A stretch of DNA of 64,000 bases from Peribacillus simplex (GCF_900156045.1 NZ_FTMX01000003.1:248001-312000), one strand, 5' to 3'; shown: positions 54,917 to 64,000, numbered from the stretch's first letter. The notes: a model not told the origin generated them from the sequence alone. Translations and numbers: made by a program.

Positions 54917-56059
54917 TTATAAATGGTAGGGAACTTGTATAAATACCAAAGTGCCTGCCCCCGGTTGTGAATCGATCGTCATTTCACCTTCCAGCAGCTC
55001 GACTCTTTCCCTCATTCCTACCAAGCCAAATGAACCTTCTTTTTGAATCGAAGAGTCAAACCCCTTTCCATCATCTTTGACGACGACGGTCACCATCTCC
55101 TTGGAAATGGACAGTTTAACTTGAATCTGTTTTGGGTCCGCATGCTTCAATGAATTTTGTACAGCCTCCTGAACCAGCCTGAATAAAGCGACCTCCATAT
55201 CGGAAGGAAGCCTTTTGACCTGTCCAAGGTTGACGAAATTCAGATTCACACCATTATTATAGTCTTCGGTCGTTTGCAGGTACTTTCTGAGGGTAGGTAC
55301 AAGGCCTAAATCATCAAGCGCCATAGGACGAAGGTCATAGATGATCCTGCGCACTTCATATAAAGCATTCCTTACCATGACCTTTAAACTGCGGATTTCC
55401 ACTAACGCTTCATCAGGACCTCTCTCCCGCTGCACTCGTTCTATCAAGTCTGAGCGCATCATGACGTTTGCCAGCATTTGCGCAGGGCCATCATGAATTT
55501 CACGTGAGAGCTTTTTACGTTCCTGCTCCTGGGCTTCGATTATTTTCAGGCCGAAGTCCTGTTTGCGTTTCGCTTCTTGAAGGGCTTCCCCCACAAATTT
55601 AAGATCCTGGGTCAAATAATTCTGCACTACCGATATTTGCGAAACGAGATGCACCGCTTTATCGATCGTCTGCTGCAGTCCCCTTAACCTTAACTCAAGC
55701 TCATCCCGGCGATTACGGAGCTCTTTCTCCAATTGCCGGTTAATTTGTAAATCGACTTGCAGCTTATGTGCCCTTTCATAAGCATCGCGCACCTGTTCTT
55801 CAGAAAAATGGTTGAAGTGCATACTGACTTCTGAAAGCCTTTTTCGAGCAAACCTGGCTTTTGAATCCAATGCATCGCTGTCGGTTATCACAATGGCAAC
55901 CCTGATTTTCACATCATCAAGCTCTTTTGATAATGACTCGAAATCCTTTCGGCATTGTTCGCCGATATCAAAGACTTCATCCTTACTCTCACTAACAGTG
56001 CTCACCATTGTTTCTAAGATCTTGTCCAATGCTTTAGCATCAACCTTTTTTATGGACAT
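54917..56059 (-). CDS. degS: Sensor histidine kinase DegS
   Basis: Soluble sensor kinase of the DegS-DegU system. The 380-aa protein has no membrane segment: an N-terminal DegS coiled-coil sensory region (~1-175), HisKA_3 with His189 in LSREIHDGPAQML, and a HATPase domain (AVQNSLKHADPKQI, KDDGKGFDSS). ATG 56059 follows GGAGGG; the longer frame start at 56095 lacks support. Confidence 0.95.
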   Translation of the reverse strand: MSIKKVDAKALDKILETMVSTVSESKDEVFDIGEQCRKDFESLSKELDDVKIRVAIVITDSDALDSKARFARKRLSEVSMHFNHFSEEQVRDAYERAHKLQVDLQINRQLEKELRNRRDELELRLRGLQQTIDKAVHLVSQISVVQNYLTQDLKFVGEALQEAKRKQDFGLKIIEAQEQERKKLSREIHDGPAQMLANVMMRSDLIERVQRERGPDEALVEIRSLKVMVRNALYEVRRIIYDLRPMALDDLGLVPTLRKYLQTTEDYNNGVNLNFVNLGQVKRLPSDMEVALFRLVQEAVQNSLKHADPKQIQVKLSISKEMVTVVVKDDGKGFDSSIQKEGSFGLVGMRERVELLEGEMTIDSQPGAGTLVFIQVPYHL

Positions 56060-56678
56060 TAAGATCCCTCCACTTAAATCAAAAGACTTAAACAATTTAT
56101 TGTCTTAAAGACTATGTATATGGAAAAAAGTTCTTTCCCTTTTTCATGAATGGTTAAATTTCAGGAAAAATTTGTATGAAGTAACCTTCATGAACATATT
56201 GTACCAAAAAAAGATTAAAAATACGTTAATTCCCTTTTATGATTTCCATAAAATGTACCAATTTATTACTATACATCTCATATTTTGGCATTTACGTCTG
56301 CCTATTAAAGGCAGAAAGCCATTTCAATTATCCTAATACAAAATATCCTTTTCAATCAAATGGAATATTCCGCTCCATTGATTATCATATGAAATAGATG
56401 CATTTATTAAATGGCAAAATCCCTGAAATGAGAGGACGCGTTAAAGTAAAGTCAGGATAATGGCACGGAACTCATGTTTTTCCTACAATGTTATTCTTTT
56501 AAGCATATATGACCAGCTACTAACAATAACAGGCAATGAAATTAATTATAACACGTCCAGCTTTTTCTTATATTAAAGTTTCTTTACACATGCGGTATGT
56601 AAATGAATCGTCATTGCCACTTTTTCCGCAAAGCCTTATAATAAATCAACTAATAGGAAGTACGAAGGTGGAATGGTA
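56060..56678. other. Divergent intergenic region between degS and yvyE
   Basis: About 620 AT-rich bases with no supported gene. A perfect small hairpin TCTGCCT-ATTAA-AGGCAGA lies at 56297-56315, about 240 nt upstream of degS, without a T-run. The degSU promoter(s) must lie here, but I could not fix a start site. An RNA element cannot be excluded. Confidence 0.4.
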
Positions 56679-57314
56679 ATGCTCACTAAATATTTAACGG
56701 TGGCAGGTCGCGGCGAACATGAAATCGTCATTGAAAAATCCCGTTTCATTTCCCACATCGCCCGGGTTGAAACCGAAGATGCCGCACAGGCCTTTATCCA
56801 GGAAATCAAGAAAAAGCACAAAGATGCTACACATAATTGTTCCGCTTATATGATCGGGGAACAAAATCAAATCCAAAAAGCCCTCGATGATGGGGAACCG
56901 AGCGGAACGGCAGGCGTCCCTATCCTGGAAGTGCTTAAGAAAAAAGACCTGAAAGACACCGCTGTTGTTGTCACACGATATTTTGGCGGCATCAAACTTG
57001 GTGCTGGCGGCCTTATTCGCGCTTACAGCAAAGCGACTTCAGAAGGAATAAATACCACTGGTGTGGTCGTAAGAAAACTAATGCGGGTCATTTCGACAAC
57101 CGTCGACTATACCTGGCTTGGAAAATTGGAAAACGAATTGCGATCTTCCATTTATCAAATAAAGGAAATTCAGTACCTTGATCAGGTCATTATCCTTGTA
57201 TATGTTGAGGAAACACAAAAAGAGACATATACCGCTTGGATTACAGAGCTGACAAATGGTCAAGGCCATATCACTGAGGAAGAAATGCTTTATTTGGAAG
57301 AGGAATTCTCCTGA
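56679..57314 (+). CDS. yvyE: YigZ/IMPACT-family protein YvyE
   Basis: A 211-aa protein with the UPF0029/IMPACT N-terminal domain (EKSRFISHIARVETEDAAQA; DDGEPSGTAGVPILEVL; VVVTRYFGGIKLGAGGLIRA) and a DUF1949 ferredoxin-like C-terminal domain. The family is implicated in translation-linked regulation; its role in bacteria is unclear. ATG 56679 follows AAGGTGG at 7 nt; ATG 56673 is too close. Position between degS and tagU is the B. subtilis order. Confidence 0.9.
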   Translation: MLTKYLTVAGRGEHEIVIEKSRFISHIARVETEDAAQAFIQEIKKKHKDATHNCSAYMIGEQNQIQKALDDGEPSGTAGVPILEVLKKKDLKDTAVVVTRYFGGIKLGAGGLIRAYSKATSEGINTTGVVVRKLMRVISTTVDYTWLGKLENELRSSIYQIKEIQYLDQVIILVYVEETQKETYTAWITELTNGQGHITEEEMLYLEEEFS

Positions 57315-57492
57315 TGAACTCCTGCATATTTTTCCTTTTTTACGCTGTAATATAATTGAAAAGAAATATTTATTTTACGAAATTATTAAATCATTGTAAA
57401 ATTAGGTGTAATATATGACGAAATATAAACTGCAGGATTCGAAAAATAGCGATATATGTCTGATGTTCGTTATTTAAAAGGAGAAGAAAAAG

Positions 57493-58515
57493 ATGTCTAC
57501 TACTAGGCGTGTTTATAAAATTAAAAAAACAAAGAAAAAAAGGCGAAAGAGGCTTTGGTTATTGCTTGTTCCCCTGCTGGTACTTGGTCTGGGAGCTTCT
57601 ACGTATGCTGCAACCCTGTATATGAAAGCCCAGAATGTATTCAGTGATTCTTATGACCCTGTGGAAGCATCAGCAAAGCGAAGTGAAGCGATCGACCCGC
57701 TCGAAGATAATTTCTCGATCCTTTTCATAGGAATCGATGATAGTAAGGACCGTGACTTAAAAGGAAATTCCCGCTCGGATGCCTTAATTCTGGCCACATT
57801 CAATAAAGATCAAAAATCTATCAAACTATTAAGCATTCCACGTGATTCCTATGTGTACGTGCCAGCCAAGGGCGTAACCACGAAAATCAACGCGGCCCAC
57901 GCAGCCGGCGGACCAAAAGCGACGATGGACACCGTAGAGGAGTTATTCGATATCCCTGTCGATTATTATGTTCGCATGAACTTTAATGCTTTCATCGATG
58001 TCGTAAATTCATTGGATGGTATCGAAGTCGACGTCCCTTATGAAATAAATGAAATCGATTCACATGACAAAAAGAATGCCGTCCATCTCGAAGAAGGATT
58101 ACAGACCGTTGATGGTGAAGGAGCATTAGCGTTTGCACGGACACGTAAAAAGGACAGTGATATCCAACGTGGTGAGCGTCAGCAGGAAGTCCTAAAAGCC
58201 ATCATTGCCAAAGCAACCTCTGCTGGATCACTGACGAAATATACAGACGTAATGGAAGCTGTCGGTGACAATATGACAACGAACCTTAAATTCTCACAAA
58301 TGAGAGGTTTCATAAAATATGTAACTACCGATAAAGGACTGAATCTTGAAACCATCAAACTTGAAGGTCAGGATTCTACCATTAACGGAAGCTATTATTA
58401 TCAACTGAACGATACATCATTAGCGAACACTAAGCTGTTGCTTCAATCCCACTTAAACCTGGGACCGAATGAAGGCAATCAAACCGAAGCCGCTCAATCA
58501 CAAACACAAGAATAA
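57493..58515 (+). CDS. tagU: LCP-family wall teichoic acid transferase TagU (LytR)
   Basis: A LytR-CpsA-Psr enzyme that attaches teichoic acid or other glycopolymers from undecaprenyl carrier to peptidoglycan. The 340-aa protein has a very basic N-terminus, one membrane segment (~21-42), and the LCP domain with FSILFIGIDDSKDRD, RSDALILATFN, LLSIPRDSYVYVP, KINAAHAAGG and FARTRKKDSDIQRGERQQ. It is opposite to the tagO locus it should serve. AAGGAG lies 10 nt upstream. Confidence 0.93.
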   Translation: MSTTRRVYKIKKTKKKRRKRLWLLLVPLLVLGLGASTYAATLYMKAQNVFSDSYDPVEASAKRSEAIDPLEDNFSILFIGIDDSKDRDLKGNSRSDALILATFNKDQKSIKLLSIPRDSYVYVPAKGVTTKINAAHAAGGPKATMDTVEELFDIPVDYYVRMNFNAFIDVVNSLDGIEVDVPYEINEIDSHDKKNAVHLEEGLQTVDGEGALAFARTRKKDSDIQRGERQQEVLKAIIAKATSAGSLTKYTDVMEAVGDNMTTNLKFSQMRGFIKYVTTDKGLNLETIKLEGQDSTINGSYYYQLNDTSLANTKLLLQSHLNLGPNEGNQTEAAQSQTQE

Positions 58516-58554
58516 AAGGAAACCCCCACTCATGAGTGGGGGTTTCCTTTTTTG
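58515..58554 (+). terminator. Terminator of tagU
   Basis: Perfect 18-bp stem AAAGGAAACCCCCACTCA/TGAGTGGGGGTTTCCTTT followed by TTTTG. Confidence 0.95.
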
Positions 58555-58631
58555 AAGCGTTCGCCTCCATATTACTTAAATGAAATGACATGCTTTGCAG
58601 ACAGCCTTAAATGATCCACACTCAATACAAC

Positions 58632-58674
58632 AAAAAAAGCCACCAACCGTTACTTTAAACGATTCGTGGCTTTT
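58632..58674 (-). terminator. Terminator of the tagA-GT4-tagO operon
   Basis: Stem AAAAGCCAC/GTGGCTTTT (58635-58643, 58666-58674) with an inner ATCGTT/AACGGT arm, followed by seven Ts on the minus strand. Confidence 0.88.
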
Positions 58675-58725
58675 CATTTTTACACTAGCAAAATTAGCTA
58701 ATCTAGTAATCTACTTCCATAACGA

Positions 58726-59787
58726 TCATGGTTTGTTTTTAAAGTTGAGCATCTTGAGCAACGGCTGATAGTTTGAATTGACCAAACCAATCTTCTCCAC
58801 GAAAATCTCAATGATCAGCAGGAGTCCGGTCACAAGGATCAAAGCTCCCCACATCGTTGCAAATGAAAAGATTATGGCCGCTAAGCCAAAGCAAGCAGCT
58901 AAAGCGTATATGAGCAAGACAGTCTGCTTATGAGTGAATCCCAAGTTTATCAAACAGTGATGTAAATGGGATTTATCAGCAGCCGAGATCGGCTGTTTAT
59001 TGACGACCCTGCGGATAATCGCGAAGAATGTATCCGAAATGGGAACACCCAAAATGATGATCGGTACGATCAATGAAATCATCGTAACGTTTTTAAACCC
59101 TAGCAGGGATAGAACGGCAATGATGTAACCTAAGAATAATGCACCTGTATCTCCCATGAAAATCTTTGCCGGATGGAAGTTATATTTCAAAAAGCCAAGA
59201 GTGCTTCCAATCACGATCAATGCGATCATAGCAACAAATAGGTCCCCTTGAATAAGGGCCATTGTTGCAATTGTCACTAATGCGATCGTTGAGACACCGC
59301 CTGCAAGACCATCCAGTCCGTCTATCAGGTTGATTGCATTAATGATGCCGACAATCCACAAAATGGTGATCGGTATACTAAAAACACCAAATTCAAGTGT
59401 ATCGGTAAAGAACGGTAAATTGATGAATTCCACTTCAAGACCGCCCCATAATACGATAATGAGGGCCGCCAAAACCTGGCCCAGGAATTTGGGTGCAGCT
59501 CTTAATTCAAAAATATCATCAGCCATCCCGATCAAAATGATGACAAGGGCTCCCACCAGAAGGGGCAACTGCTCCCCAAAGTCATTCATGAAAAACTTCA
59601 TGAAAAGTAAGAAGGTAATGAAAAAACTCAAAAATATAGCTAAACCGCCCATGCGCGGCATAATTTTACTATGCACTTTTCGCTCACTCGGTTTATCGGT
59701 AGCTCCTAATTTAAAGGCCAGCTTTCCGACAAAAGGAGTCAAAAAAATGGATAATAAAAAGGCTACCAACAAGGCCCCTATTAACAT
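58726..59787 (-). CDS. tagO: Undecaprenyl-phosphate GlcNAc-1-phosphate transferase TagO
   Basis: TagO starts wall teichoic acid and related glycopolymer synthesis by moving GlcNAc-1-P to the lipid carrier. It has ~11 membrane segments and the WecA/MraY motifs PSERKVHSKIMPRMGG, the Asp pair in GMADDIFELR, NLIDGLDGLAGG, FMGDTGALFLG and the His motif DKSHLHHCLI. ATG 59787 (MLIGALL) follows GAGGTGG at 7 nt; GTG 59808 would add seven residues. It closes the leftward tagA-GT4-tagO group. Confidence 0.93.
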   Translation of the reverse strand: MLIGALLVAFLLSIFLTPFVGKLAFKLGATDKPSERKVHSKIMPRMGGLAIFLSFFITFLLFMKFFMNDFGEQLPLLVGALVIILIGMADDIFELRAAPKFLGQVLAALIIVLWGGLEVEFINLPFFTDTLEFGVFSIPITILWIVGIINAINLIDGLDGLAGGVSTIALVTIATMALIQGDLFVAMIALIVIGSTLGFLKYNFHPAKIFMGDTGALFLGYIIAVLSLLGFKNVTMISLIVPIIILGVPISDTFFAIIRRVVNKQPISAADKSHLHHCLINLGFTHKQTVLLIYALAACFGLAAIIFSFATMWGALILVTGLLLIIEIFVEKIGLVNSNYQPLLKMLNFKNKP

Positions 59788-59863
59788 CAAGAACCACCTC
59801 AATTCCACTAAAAATCTAATACCCGTAACGATCTATAAGAAAACCTATATATAAATGCTTATT

Positions 59864-60967
59864 TTAATTTTTCATCCTCAAATAAACATTATATACGTTT
59901 TTGGCTAAAATCTCTATAGAAAAGTTGCTTTTTGCAAATTTTTGTAAATCCGACCCTATCTTTGTCAGGTCTCCGGATTTTTTTAATTCCATAGCATTGC
60001 AGATGGCCAATTTGAGCTGTTCGACATTGCCGATTTCCGTAATCCAGCCCTTGCTCCGATCGGGAATCAATTCCTGTACACCGCCGACATCACTTGTGAT
60101 TGCCGGAAGACCCGATCTTGCTCCTTCAAGTAAAACCAGTGGAAAACTTTCGCTTAACGAAGTCAATAACGTGATGTCCCCTAACGGGTAGATTCTTTCT
60201 AAATCTTCACGATACCCTAAAAAGTGCACATGATCGGATAATCCCTTTTCCGAGACCATCTCTTCCAGAGCGGATCTCCTGCTCCCGTCCCCTGCAAGCA
60301 ACAGCTTTATATAAGGGAATTCCGATACCACTTCACTTAATGCCGCTAAAGCAAATTCATGACCCTTCACCGGTTCAAGCCTTGCAGGCATGATGACGAT
60401 GAAATCATCCTTCCCAAACCCGAAATCTTCTCTTTGAAGCGGGAAAGCCAATTCCTTTTCAAAGTCAATTCCGTTCAGAATCTTTGTTATTTTTGACGAA
60501 TGGATTCCTTGGTCAATCAAGTCCTGCTTAAAGCGGTCGGAAACTGCCAGTATATGATCGGCATATTGAAATGACCTTACATGAAGGCCGGTAAACAATT
60601 TTCCTTTTACACCCTGCCCCAAAAAGTCATGATGAGGTGAACTGTGAACAGTAAGGAGCCAAGGGCATTTAATGAGGCGCTTTATAAATGCACCATATAT
60701 ATTCGCCCGCGGACCATGTGTATGGATGATGTCTATATTATTTAGACGGATAAAGTCCCGTAAAGGTTTCAAAATTGAAAGGTCATATTTGGAATGTTGC
60801 TTGAAAAGTTCGGTTTGTATCCCGGAAGACCTGGCCCGCCGGTAAAGTTCACCCTCTTCAAATACACCAAGCAAACATTCCTCTTTATTCAATTGGTTCA
60901 GTAAGGACATAATATGAAACATTCCGCCGCCAGTTTCATTACCAGCGTTTAAATGCAAGATTCTCAT
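59864..60967 (-). CDS. GT4-family glycosyltransferase
   Basis: A 367-aa GT-B retaining glycosyltransferase. N-terminal MRILHLNAGNETGGGMFHIM with the Gly-rich acceptor loop, DIIHTHGPRANIYG, then the nucleotide-sugar domain with FIVIMPARLEPVKGHEFAL and the EX7E motif ESFPLVLLE. ATG 60967 follows AAGGAG at 8 nt. It sits between tagA and tagO, so it probably adds an early sugar to the lipid-linked wall glycopolymer or acts in exopolysaccharide synthesis. Sugar specificity cannot be read from the sequence. Confidence 0.88.
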   Translation of the reverse strand: MRILHLNAGNETGGGMFHIMSLLNQLNKEECLLGVFEEGELYRRARSSGIQTELFKQHSKYDLSILKPLRDFIRLNNIDIIHTHGPRANIYGAFIKRLIKCPWLLTVHSSPHHDFLGQGVKGKLFTGLHVRSFQYADHILAVSDRFKQDLIDQGIHSSKITKILNGIDFEKELAFPLQREDFGFGKDDFIVIMPARLEPVKGHEFALAALSEVVSEFPYIKLLLAGDGSRRSALEEMVSEKGLSDHVHFLGYREDLERIYPLGDITLLTSLSESFPLVLLEGARSGLPAITSDVGGVQELIPDRSKGWITEIGNVEQLKLAICNAMELKKSGDLTKIGSDLQKFAKSNFSIEILAKNVYNVYLRMKN

Positions 60968-60985
60968 CCAGTCCACTCCTTATGT

Positions 60986-61729
60986 TCAGGAACGCTGCAC
61001 CGTTCTCCTTAACCGCTTAACCTTTAAAACGAATCTTGGCAGCGCAAGCATCCGTTTCCAGCGCGAAGGTTGCTGGATCAGTCGGTACAACCATTCAAGA
61101 CGCATCTTTTGCCAGATAACCGGGGCGCGGTTCACCTTTCCCGCAAGGACATCAAAGCTTCCCCCAACTCCCATGAATAACCCCTTATTGAATAGCCCAT
61201 AGTGCTTGGAAACCCATTTTTCCTGCCTAGGGAACCCTAATGCAGTCAAAATGATGTCCGGTTCAAGGTCCGCTATCGACTTAGGCAGGGCATCATCCTT
61301 TATATCAATGTAACCATGGTTGTATCCCACCAACTTGAGACCCGGGTATGATTCTTTTACTTTCAGGGCCGCTGCTTCAATCACGCTTTCCTCCGCTCCA
61401 AGCAGGTATACCTTCAGCGCTTTTTCATCAGCGACCCGAAATAATTCATTCATCAAGTCGAATCCGGTAATCCGCTCTTGTAAAGGTTGATTTAGCCATT
61501 TAGAGGCCATAATAATACCAACGCCATCCGGAGTGATGTAATCAGCCGATATAATGATGTCTTTATAATCCTGATGTTCATTTGCATACTCAACTATTTC
61601 CGGATTTGCCGTAACGATAAACGTTTTTTCCTGATTCATCAATCTTGGATAGATCATTCCATTCATGAATTCATTCATATTGCTATCAATGAATGGTATG
61701 GATAGTATCTCAACAAACTTCTCTGTCAT
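60986..61729 (-). CDS. tagA: N-acetylmannosaminyltransferase TagA (WecG/TagA/CpsF family)
   Basis: TagA adds ManNAc from UDP-ManNAc to lipid-linked GlcNAc made by TagO, giving the teichoic acid linkage disaccharide. The 247-aa protein shows FIVTANPEIVEYANEHQDYK, ADYITPDGVGIIMAS with the catalytic Asp, the GF-DLM acceptor motif, and the C-terminal membrane-binding basic tail (KVKRLRRTVQRS). It shares an operon with the GT4 gene and tagO. Confidence 0.92.
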   Translation of the reverse strand: MTEKFVEILSIPFIDSNMNEFMNGMIYPRLMNQEKTFIVTANPEIVEYANEHQDYKDIIISADYITPDGVGIIMASKWLNQPLQERITGFDLMNELFRVADEKALKVYLLGAEESVIEAAALKVKESYPGLKLVGYNHGYIDIKDDALPKSIADLEPDIILTALGFPRQEKWVSKHYGLFNKGLFMGVGGSFDVLAGKVNRAPVIWQKMRLEWLYRLIQQPSRWKRMLALPRFVLKVKRLRRTVQRS

Positions 61730-61840
61730 TTCACTTCAGCCTTTCATATGTACTATACATCTAAAGGGTGGGGTATTATTCAAGAAATTTTTTCATACAC
61801 ATCATAGAACGTGATTTTTGATTCAAAGGTGGTTAATCAA

Positions 61841-63271
61841 TTGAAGTTTATAGAAAAGCAATCGTTACCCATTCTATTTCTGTGCCTGCTCGTCCCATTG
61901 GCAGTGCCTCACCCTATCGCCGGTTACATCGCAACGGCGCTGATGCTCATTTTTATCGGTATAAATAAAAAAAACCTGTTATTAATTCTATTCATTTATT
62001 TCCCTGCCCGTCCCTTATTGATGGAACTGAATAGCGGCTTAACCTATACAGGTGATCTGGTCATCCTCACCTTATTCATTTCTTTGCTTATTGAAAGATT
62101 CAAAAAGAACGAATGGCAATTCTCGAAATATCATTTTACCGCGCCATTTTGGTTGTTTTGTTTAATTGGTGCCGGGGCTGCACTCATGAACGGAGTGGGA
62201 ATCCTCCCCATCCTATTTGAACTCCGTGCATTGCTTATTACATTCTTGCTTCTTTACATTATCGGTGAATTAAATCTAGAAAGAAAGGATATCTTTCGCT
62301 TTTTAAAGGTTATCCTAATATTTACAATCTTACTTTGCCTGCATGGCATGGTGGAGAAAATCTTTTCACGTACAATCCTGCTTCCCCACGCATGGGAAAT
62401 ATGGAATCTTTCACCAACAAACCGGATGAGGATTTATGGAGCACCCGCCAATCCTAATGTATTTGCCTTATTCTTAAGCATCCAGTTATTCCTTAGTTTC
62501 TTTCTATTTCAGTCGTTGAAAAAACATAAATGGATCGTCTTCCTGGCAGCCATCCTGCTTTCCGGAACGTTACTGCTTACCTATTCACGGGGCACGATGA
62601 TTGCATTCGGGTTCTCGGCGCTTGTCTTTATGATATGGACTAGAAATAAACCATTTCTCAAATATGCTGTAGGAGCATTTTGTCTCGGCCTGCTTCTTAT
62701 TTATTACCCAGTTTTATTTGCATCAAGTAAAGTGGAGGTATCCGCATCGATTCCTATGGAAAATGTAGTAATTGGCAACACCCCCTCTCCTGAACACGAA
62801 CATGCCCTCTCCAATCGTTTTTCAGAAATGTTCTCTGATAAAACACTGCACCAAAGTACGGAATGGGGCCGGTTATATGTCCTAATCAAAGGGATTGAAA
62901 TTTTCACAGATCACCCGATAATCGGTACCGGTCTAGCAACCTTCGGGGATTCTGCCACACTTTCCTATTCCTCACCAATCTATCAGGAATACCAAATTGG
63001 TGAAAGGATGTATACCGATAATCAATATATCCAGATTCTGGTCCAAACTGGTGCACTGGGATTTCTTTCAGTTCTTACATTCATCTTTTTCACCTGCCGT
63101 AAAATCCTGAAATCGGGAAATGGCACTTTAGCAGCGTTCACCATCTGCCTGATGTTGGCCGCATTATTAGCAGGACTTTTCTACAATATTCTCGAAGATA
63201 AAACGTTTACGCTGATATTTTATAGTTGTTTGGGAATCTGTTTACAGAAGGACATCATTTTAAAGGATTGA
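61841..63271 (+). CDS. O-antigen ligase/polymerase-like (Wzy/WaaL) membrane protein
   Basis: A ~476-aa polytopic protein with 11-12 hydrophobic segments and one large external loop (residues ~295-370) between late helices, the layout of the O-antigen ligase (Wzy_C) domain. Conserved features are the helix-loop LLLTYSRGTMIAFGFSALVF with the Ser-Arg-Gly signature, and GTGLATFGDS plus YTDNQYIQILVQTGALGFLS near the end. TTG 61841 follows AAGGTGG at 8 nt and is preferred over GTG 61811. It probably polymerises or ligates a glycan; it is divergent from tagA. Confidence 0.85.
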   Translation: MKFIEKQSLPILFLCLLVPLAVPHPIAGYIATALMLIFIGINKKNLLLILFIYFPARPLLMELNSGLTYTGDLVILTLFISLLIERFKKNEWQFSKYHFTAPFWLFCLIGAGAALMNGVGILPILFELRALLITFLLLYIIGELNLERKDIFRFLKVILIFTILLCLHGMVEKIFSRTILLPHAWEIWNLSPTNRMRIYGAPANPNVFALFLSIQLFLSFFLFQSLKKHKWIVFLAAILLSGTLLLTYSRGTMIAFGFSALVFMIWTRNKPFLKYAVGAFCLGLLLIYYPVLFASSKVEVSASIPMENVVIGNTPSPEHEHALSNRFSEMFSDKTLHQSTEWGRLYVLIKGIEIFTDHPIIGTGLATFGDSATLSYSSPIYQEYQIGERMYTDNQYIQILVQTGALGFLSVLTFIFFTCRKILKSGNGTLAAFTICLMLAALLAGLFYNILEDKTFTLIFYSCLGICLQKDIILKD

Positions 63272-63275
63272 AAAT

Positions 63276-64000
63276 ATGCCTACTCTTTCACATGTCATTA
63301 AATCGGTCGGGCTCGTCACCATTATTGCAGCCATTGGAAAAGTCCTCGGATTCGGGCGGGAATCGATCATAGCCGCCTATTTCGGGGCATCATCAATGGC
63401 AGATGTTTTTTTCGTGGCAAGCCTCATACCGACCATTCTTTTTACGGCTCTCGGCAGCGGTCTTCAGGCCGGCGTTATTCCCATTTACTTGGAAAAGAAA
63501 GCGGACAATCCGTTGAAAGCTGATGAATTCATCAGTGTTTTAGGCTCTTTCTTTATGCTGGTAGCCGGAGTCCTGACCATTGCCTGCATGATATTCATAA
63601 AGCCGCTCGTCATGTTGACAGCCCCGGGTTTCTCTAGTTCAGAGCTTGCCCTGACGGAGTCACTGACCCGGATCATGCTGCCAAGTTTACTATTTTTCAC
63701 GCTATCATACATGGCGACGGGGGTCCTGAATGCGAATAAGCGTTTCATTCTGCCGGCACTCACTTCAACTGCACAAAACACGGTCATTATAGCAGCCACT
63801 GTATTGTTCGCTGCTCCGTTTGGGATTGAAGGATTGGCTTGGGGGTTTTTATTCGGTGCAGCAAGCCAGTTCCTTATTCAATACCCATCATTGAAGAAAT
63901 ACGGAATCCGGCCCATCGTCGCTTTCCTGCCTCATAAAAGGCAGATCGTTCAAACACTGTACACCTTTTATCCAATCATCATCGCCGCTTTGGCGATCCA
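63276..64000 (+). CDS. MurJ/MviN-family lipid flippase (partial)
   Basis: The first ~241 residues of a MATE/MOP-superfamily flippase; it continues past the right edge. It starts MPTLSHVIKSVGLVTIIAAI, with the MurJ-typical GFGRESIIAAYFGASSMADVF and GLQAGVIPIYLEKKADN, and six to seven membrane segments. ATG 63276 is 5 nt after the O-antigen-ligase stop, with AAAGGA ahead. As a neighbour of the ligase it may flip either lipid II or a glycan lipid carrier (Wzx-like role). Confidence 0.85.
   Translation, partial: MPTLSHVIKSVGLVTIIAAIGKVLGFGRESIIAAYFGASSMADVFFVASLIPTILFTALGSGLQAGVIPIYLEKKADNPLKADEFISVLGSFFMLVAGVLTIACMIFIKPLVMLTAPGFSSSELALTESLTRIMLPSLLFFTLSYMATGVLNANKRFILPALTSTAQNTVIIAATVLFAAPFGIEGLAWGFLFGAASQFLIQYPSLKKYGIRPIVAFLPHKRQIVQTLYTFYPIIIAALAI

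Overview
The window is chromosomal DNA of a motile, Gram-positive, low-to-mid-GC member of the Bacillaceae. Almost every gene has a clear Bacillus subtilis counterpart, largely in the B. subtilis order (hisZGDBH; hprK-lgt-ppaX; uvrBA; ftsEX; prfB-secA; flagellar late genes; comF; degSU; tagO/tagU). Abundant dispersed repeats and the gene content suggest a Bacillus/Peribacillus simplex-like organism. That is an inference; there is no rRNA here.

Layout. 1-4134: distal his operon, read leftward (hisZ-hisG-hisD-hisB-hisH). 4626-6327: an LPXTA-anchored acidic surface protein with its own class D sortase. 6397-10499: a 47-codon small gene, then the convergent hprK-lgt-yvoD-ppaX-yvoF operon. 10500-18129: yvlB, an IS1182-like relic, uvrB-uvrA and csbA. 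18319-26621: a KatX-like catalase, an MMPL exporter, a YceI protein, and a divergent Fur-controlled siderophore uptake set. 26687-38186: minJ, ctpB, an M23 hydrolase, ftsX-ftsE, cccB, a YitT-family protein, prfB (programmed frameshift) and secA.

38606-39873 is the most interesting part. It holds sinR, a convergent and previously easy-to-miss 46-aa sinI-like antirepressor gene, a c-di-GMP-I (GEMM-I) riboswitch-like leader directly in front of that sinI, and a TTG-started 36-aa zinc-ribbon miniprotein. The miniprotein's promoter spacer is filled by a perfect SinR-type palindrome. Together these look like a compact circuit linking c-di-GMP to the biofilm/motility switch, beside the flagellar cluster.

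39965-50863: hpf (SigB promoter), fliT-fliS-fliD-flaG, flagellin hag, csrA-fliW, yviE, flgL-flgK-flgN-flgM-yvyF. Four good SigD promoters and a CsrA-type hag leader fit the known FliW-CsrA-flagellin homeostasis circuit. 50959-56059: comFC-comFA (no comFB), degV, degU-degS. 56679-64000: yvyE, tagU, then a wall-polymer locus (tagO, a GT4 glycosyltransferase, tagA, an O-antigen-ligase-like protein and a MurJ-type flippase cut by the window end).

A ~130-bp GC-rich repeat occurs five times (10810, 12351, 23183, 43607, 43798). The 12310-12806 copy lies inside a structure with terminal inverted repeats and a broken IS1182-type transposase start, which suggests where the repeat family came from.
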